Assembly (NCBI GenBank): GCA_014879945.1
Contig: JACSRE010000231.1
Location: 1-53,826 of the forward strand
Length of the DNA stretch: 53,826 bases
Source of the DNA: Myxococcus sp.
GTDB taxonomy: Bacteria; Myxococcota; Myxococcia; Myxococcales; Myxococcaceae
Direction of reading: 5' to 3'
In this document: piece by piece, positions 53,411 through 53,826 of the stretch
Layout of the letters: the number at the start of each line of letters is the position of its first letter
How positions within the stretch are numbered: position 1 is the first letter of the stretch
Program-made: the position numbers and the translations under genes
The notes under the pieces: model-generated
The model's input: only the letters and a program-made list of their open reading frames with translations
Databases searched by the model: none
What the model was told of the DNA's origin: nothing

Positions 53411-53448
53411 ACGGCCCCGCGGAGAAATCCTCGGGGCCGTTTGATTTT
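53411..53448 (+). terminator. rho-independent terminator
   Basis: A 9-bp stem (ACGGCCCCG with CGGGGCCGT), one mismatch, then GGA/TCC around a GAAA loop, followed by TTTGATTTT. The T-rich tail lies on the plus strand only. It could end the czc/ATPase/methyltransferase transcript or a small RNA beginning after a TACAAT at 53356. Confidence 0.82.
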
Positions 53449-53632
53449 CTGTCCACGTTCCCGCCGAGTTCGACGCTGCTTCGCTCGTGTCGCGCAGCTG
53501 GACGGAGCTCGTGCAGAGAGCGAACGAGCCGCTGCGTGCCTCACTTGCACGCGCGAGCGAGGTCGGGCCGACAACGATCTCGTTACCAAACTGCGAATGC
53601 CGTTAGAAACGGGCACTACCCTTCGAAACTCG
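53449..53632. other. intergenic gap, no feature seen
   Basis: 184 bp between the terminator and the convergent 3' end of the last gene. I see no ORF with coding character, no hairpin with T-run and no repeat here. Confidence 0.5.
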
Positions 53633-53826
53633 TTACTTCGCTGGCGCCTGAGGGAGCCCCTTCATGTGCGTCTTGACCGCCCGTTCCATCGCCTTCACTT
53701 CTTCTTCGGACAACATCGCGAAGTGCTTCTTACGCTTCGACATGGAGAGCCGACCGGCATTGCTCAGGCACAGCTTGATGAACAAGTTCATCAAGCGGTC
53801 CGGCAGCTCAACAATCGCCTCGAGCG
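53633..53826 (-). CDS. C-terminal fragment, possibly a Fic-family protein
   Basis: The last 63 codons of a gene that enters from the right edge. Readable pieces are LEAIVELPDRLMNLFIKLCL, SNAGRLSMSKRKKHF and LSEEEVKAMERAVK. The LPDRLxxLFIxLxxxNxGRLSKxKR pattern resembles the C-terminal helical extension of Fic-domain proteins, as far as I recall. The Fic catalytic motif would be outside the window. The gene is convergent with the terminator at 53411. Confidence 0.45.
   Translation of the reverse strand, partial: LEAIVELPDRLMNLFIKLCLSNAGRLSMSKRKKHFAMLSEEEVKAMERAVKTHMKGLPQAPAK

Overview
The window is high-GC DNA with dense, translationally coupled operons, GTG and TTG starts, and lipoproteins with Asp-Ala-Gly-rich linkers. 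This points to a myxobacterium or relative (Myxococcota). Whether it is chromosome or plasmid cannot be read from the sequence. It is an accessory metal-resistance region with three RND efflux systems, three P-type metal ATPases, a multicopper oxidase, a phage/plasmid-like cassette and an IS66-type insertion.

Layout. (1) 1-7571, minus strand: an operon of outer-membrane lipoprotein, adaptor lipoprotein, CzcA-like RND pump, small PepSY-like protein, OmpR-type response regulator and histidine kinase, the last cut by the window edge. (2) 7687-14855, plus strand: glycosyltransferase-like protein, tail-fibre-like repeat protein, zinc-ribbon protein, small DNA-binding-type proteins, then an amidoligase / two gamma-glutamylcyclotransferase operon. 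(3) 14922-16701: a Met-rich lipoprotein, an ECF sigma factor, a Cys-containing membrane protein overlapping it, and a 12-residue peptide ORF between its own promoter and a hairpin. (4) 16772-36282: a GMC-type oxidoreductase, then a ~15-kb copper/silver operon (membrane Cys protein, cytochrome c, cupredoxin, CusC-, CusB- and CusA-like proteins, a second adaptor and CusA, a CopA ATPase, PepSY protein), then lipoproteins, multicopper oxidase and a cyclase-YHS fusion. (5) 36304-41516: a hypothetical gene, a LysM-M15 peptidase, a czcC remnant, and an IS66 element with an 8-bp target duplication at the 5' end of a hypothetical gene. (6) 41517-53040: a Zn/Co/Cd-type czcCBA operon followed by a P1B-4 (SPC) ATPase, an APC-motif ATPase and a methyltransferase. 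(7) 53041-53826: small ORFs, a strong terminator and the 3' end of a possible Fic-family gene.

The most notable finding is a regulon that can be read directly from the DNA. Four promoter-like sites share TGTCACG (one is GGTCACG), a spacer of exactly 16 bp, and CCTATT (one is CCTACT). They lie before the ECF sigma gene itself, the 12-residue peptide, the ~15-kb copper operon, and the lipoprotein/multicopper-oxidase operon. At two sites the start codon is 6 nt after the -10, which implies leaderless mRNAs. The sigma gene overlaps a six-helix membrane protein with a predicted periplasmic GHxC-x4-C-x3-C motif. A paralogue of that protein heads the copper operon. I infer a metal-responsive ECF sigma / membrane-sensor pair controlling copper and silver detoxification.
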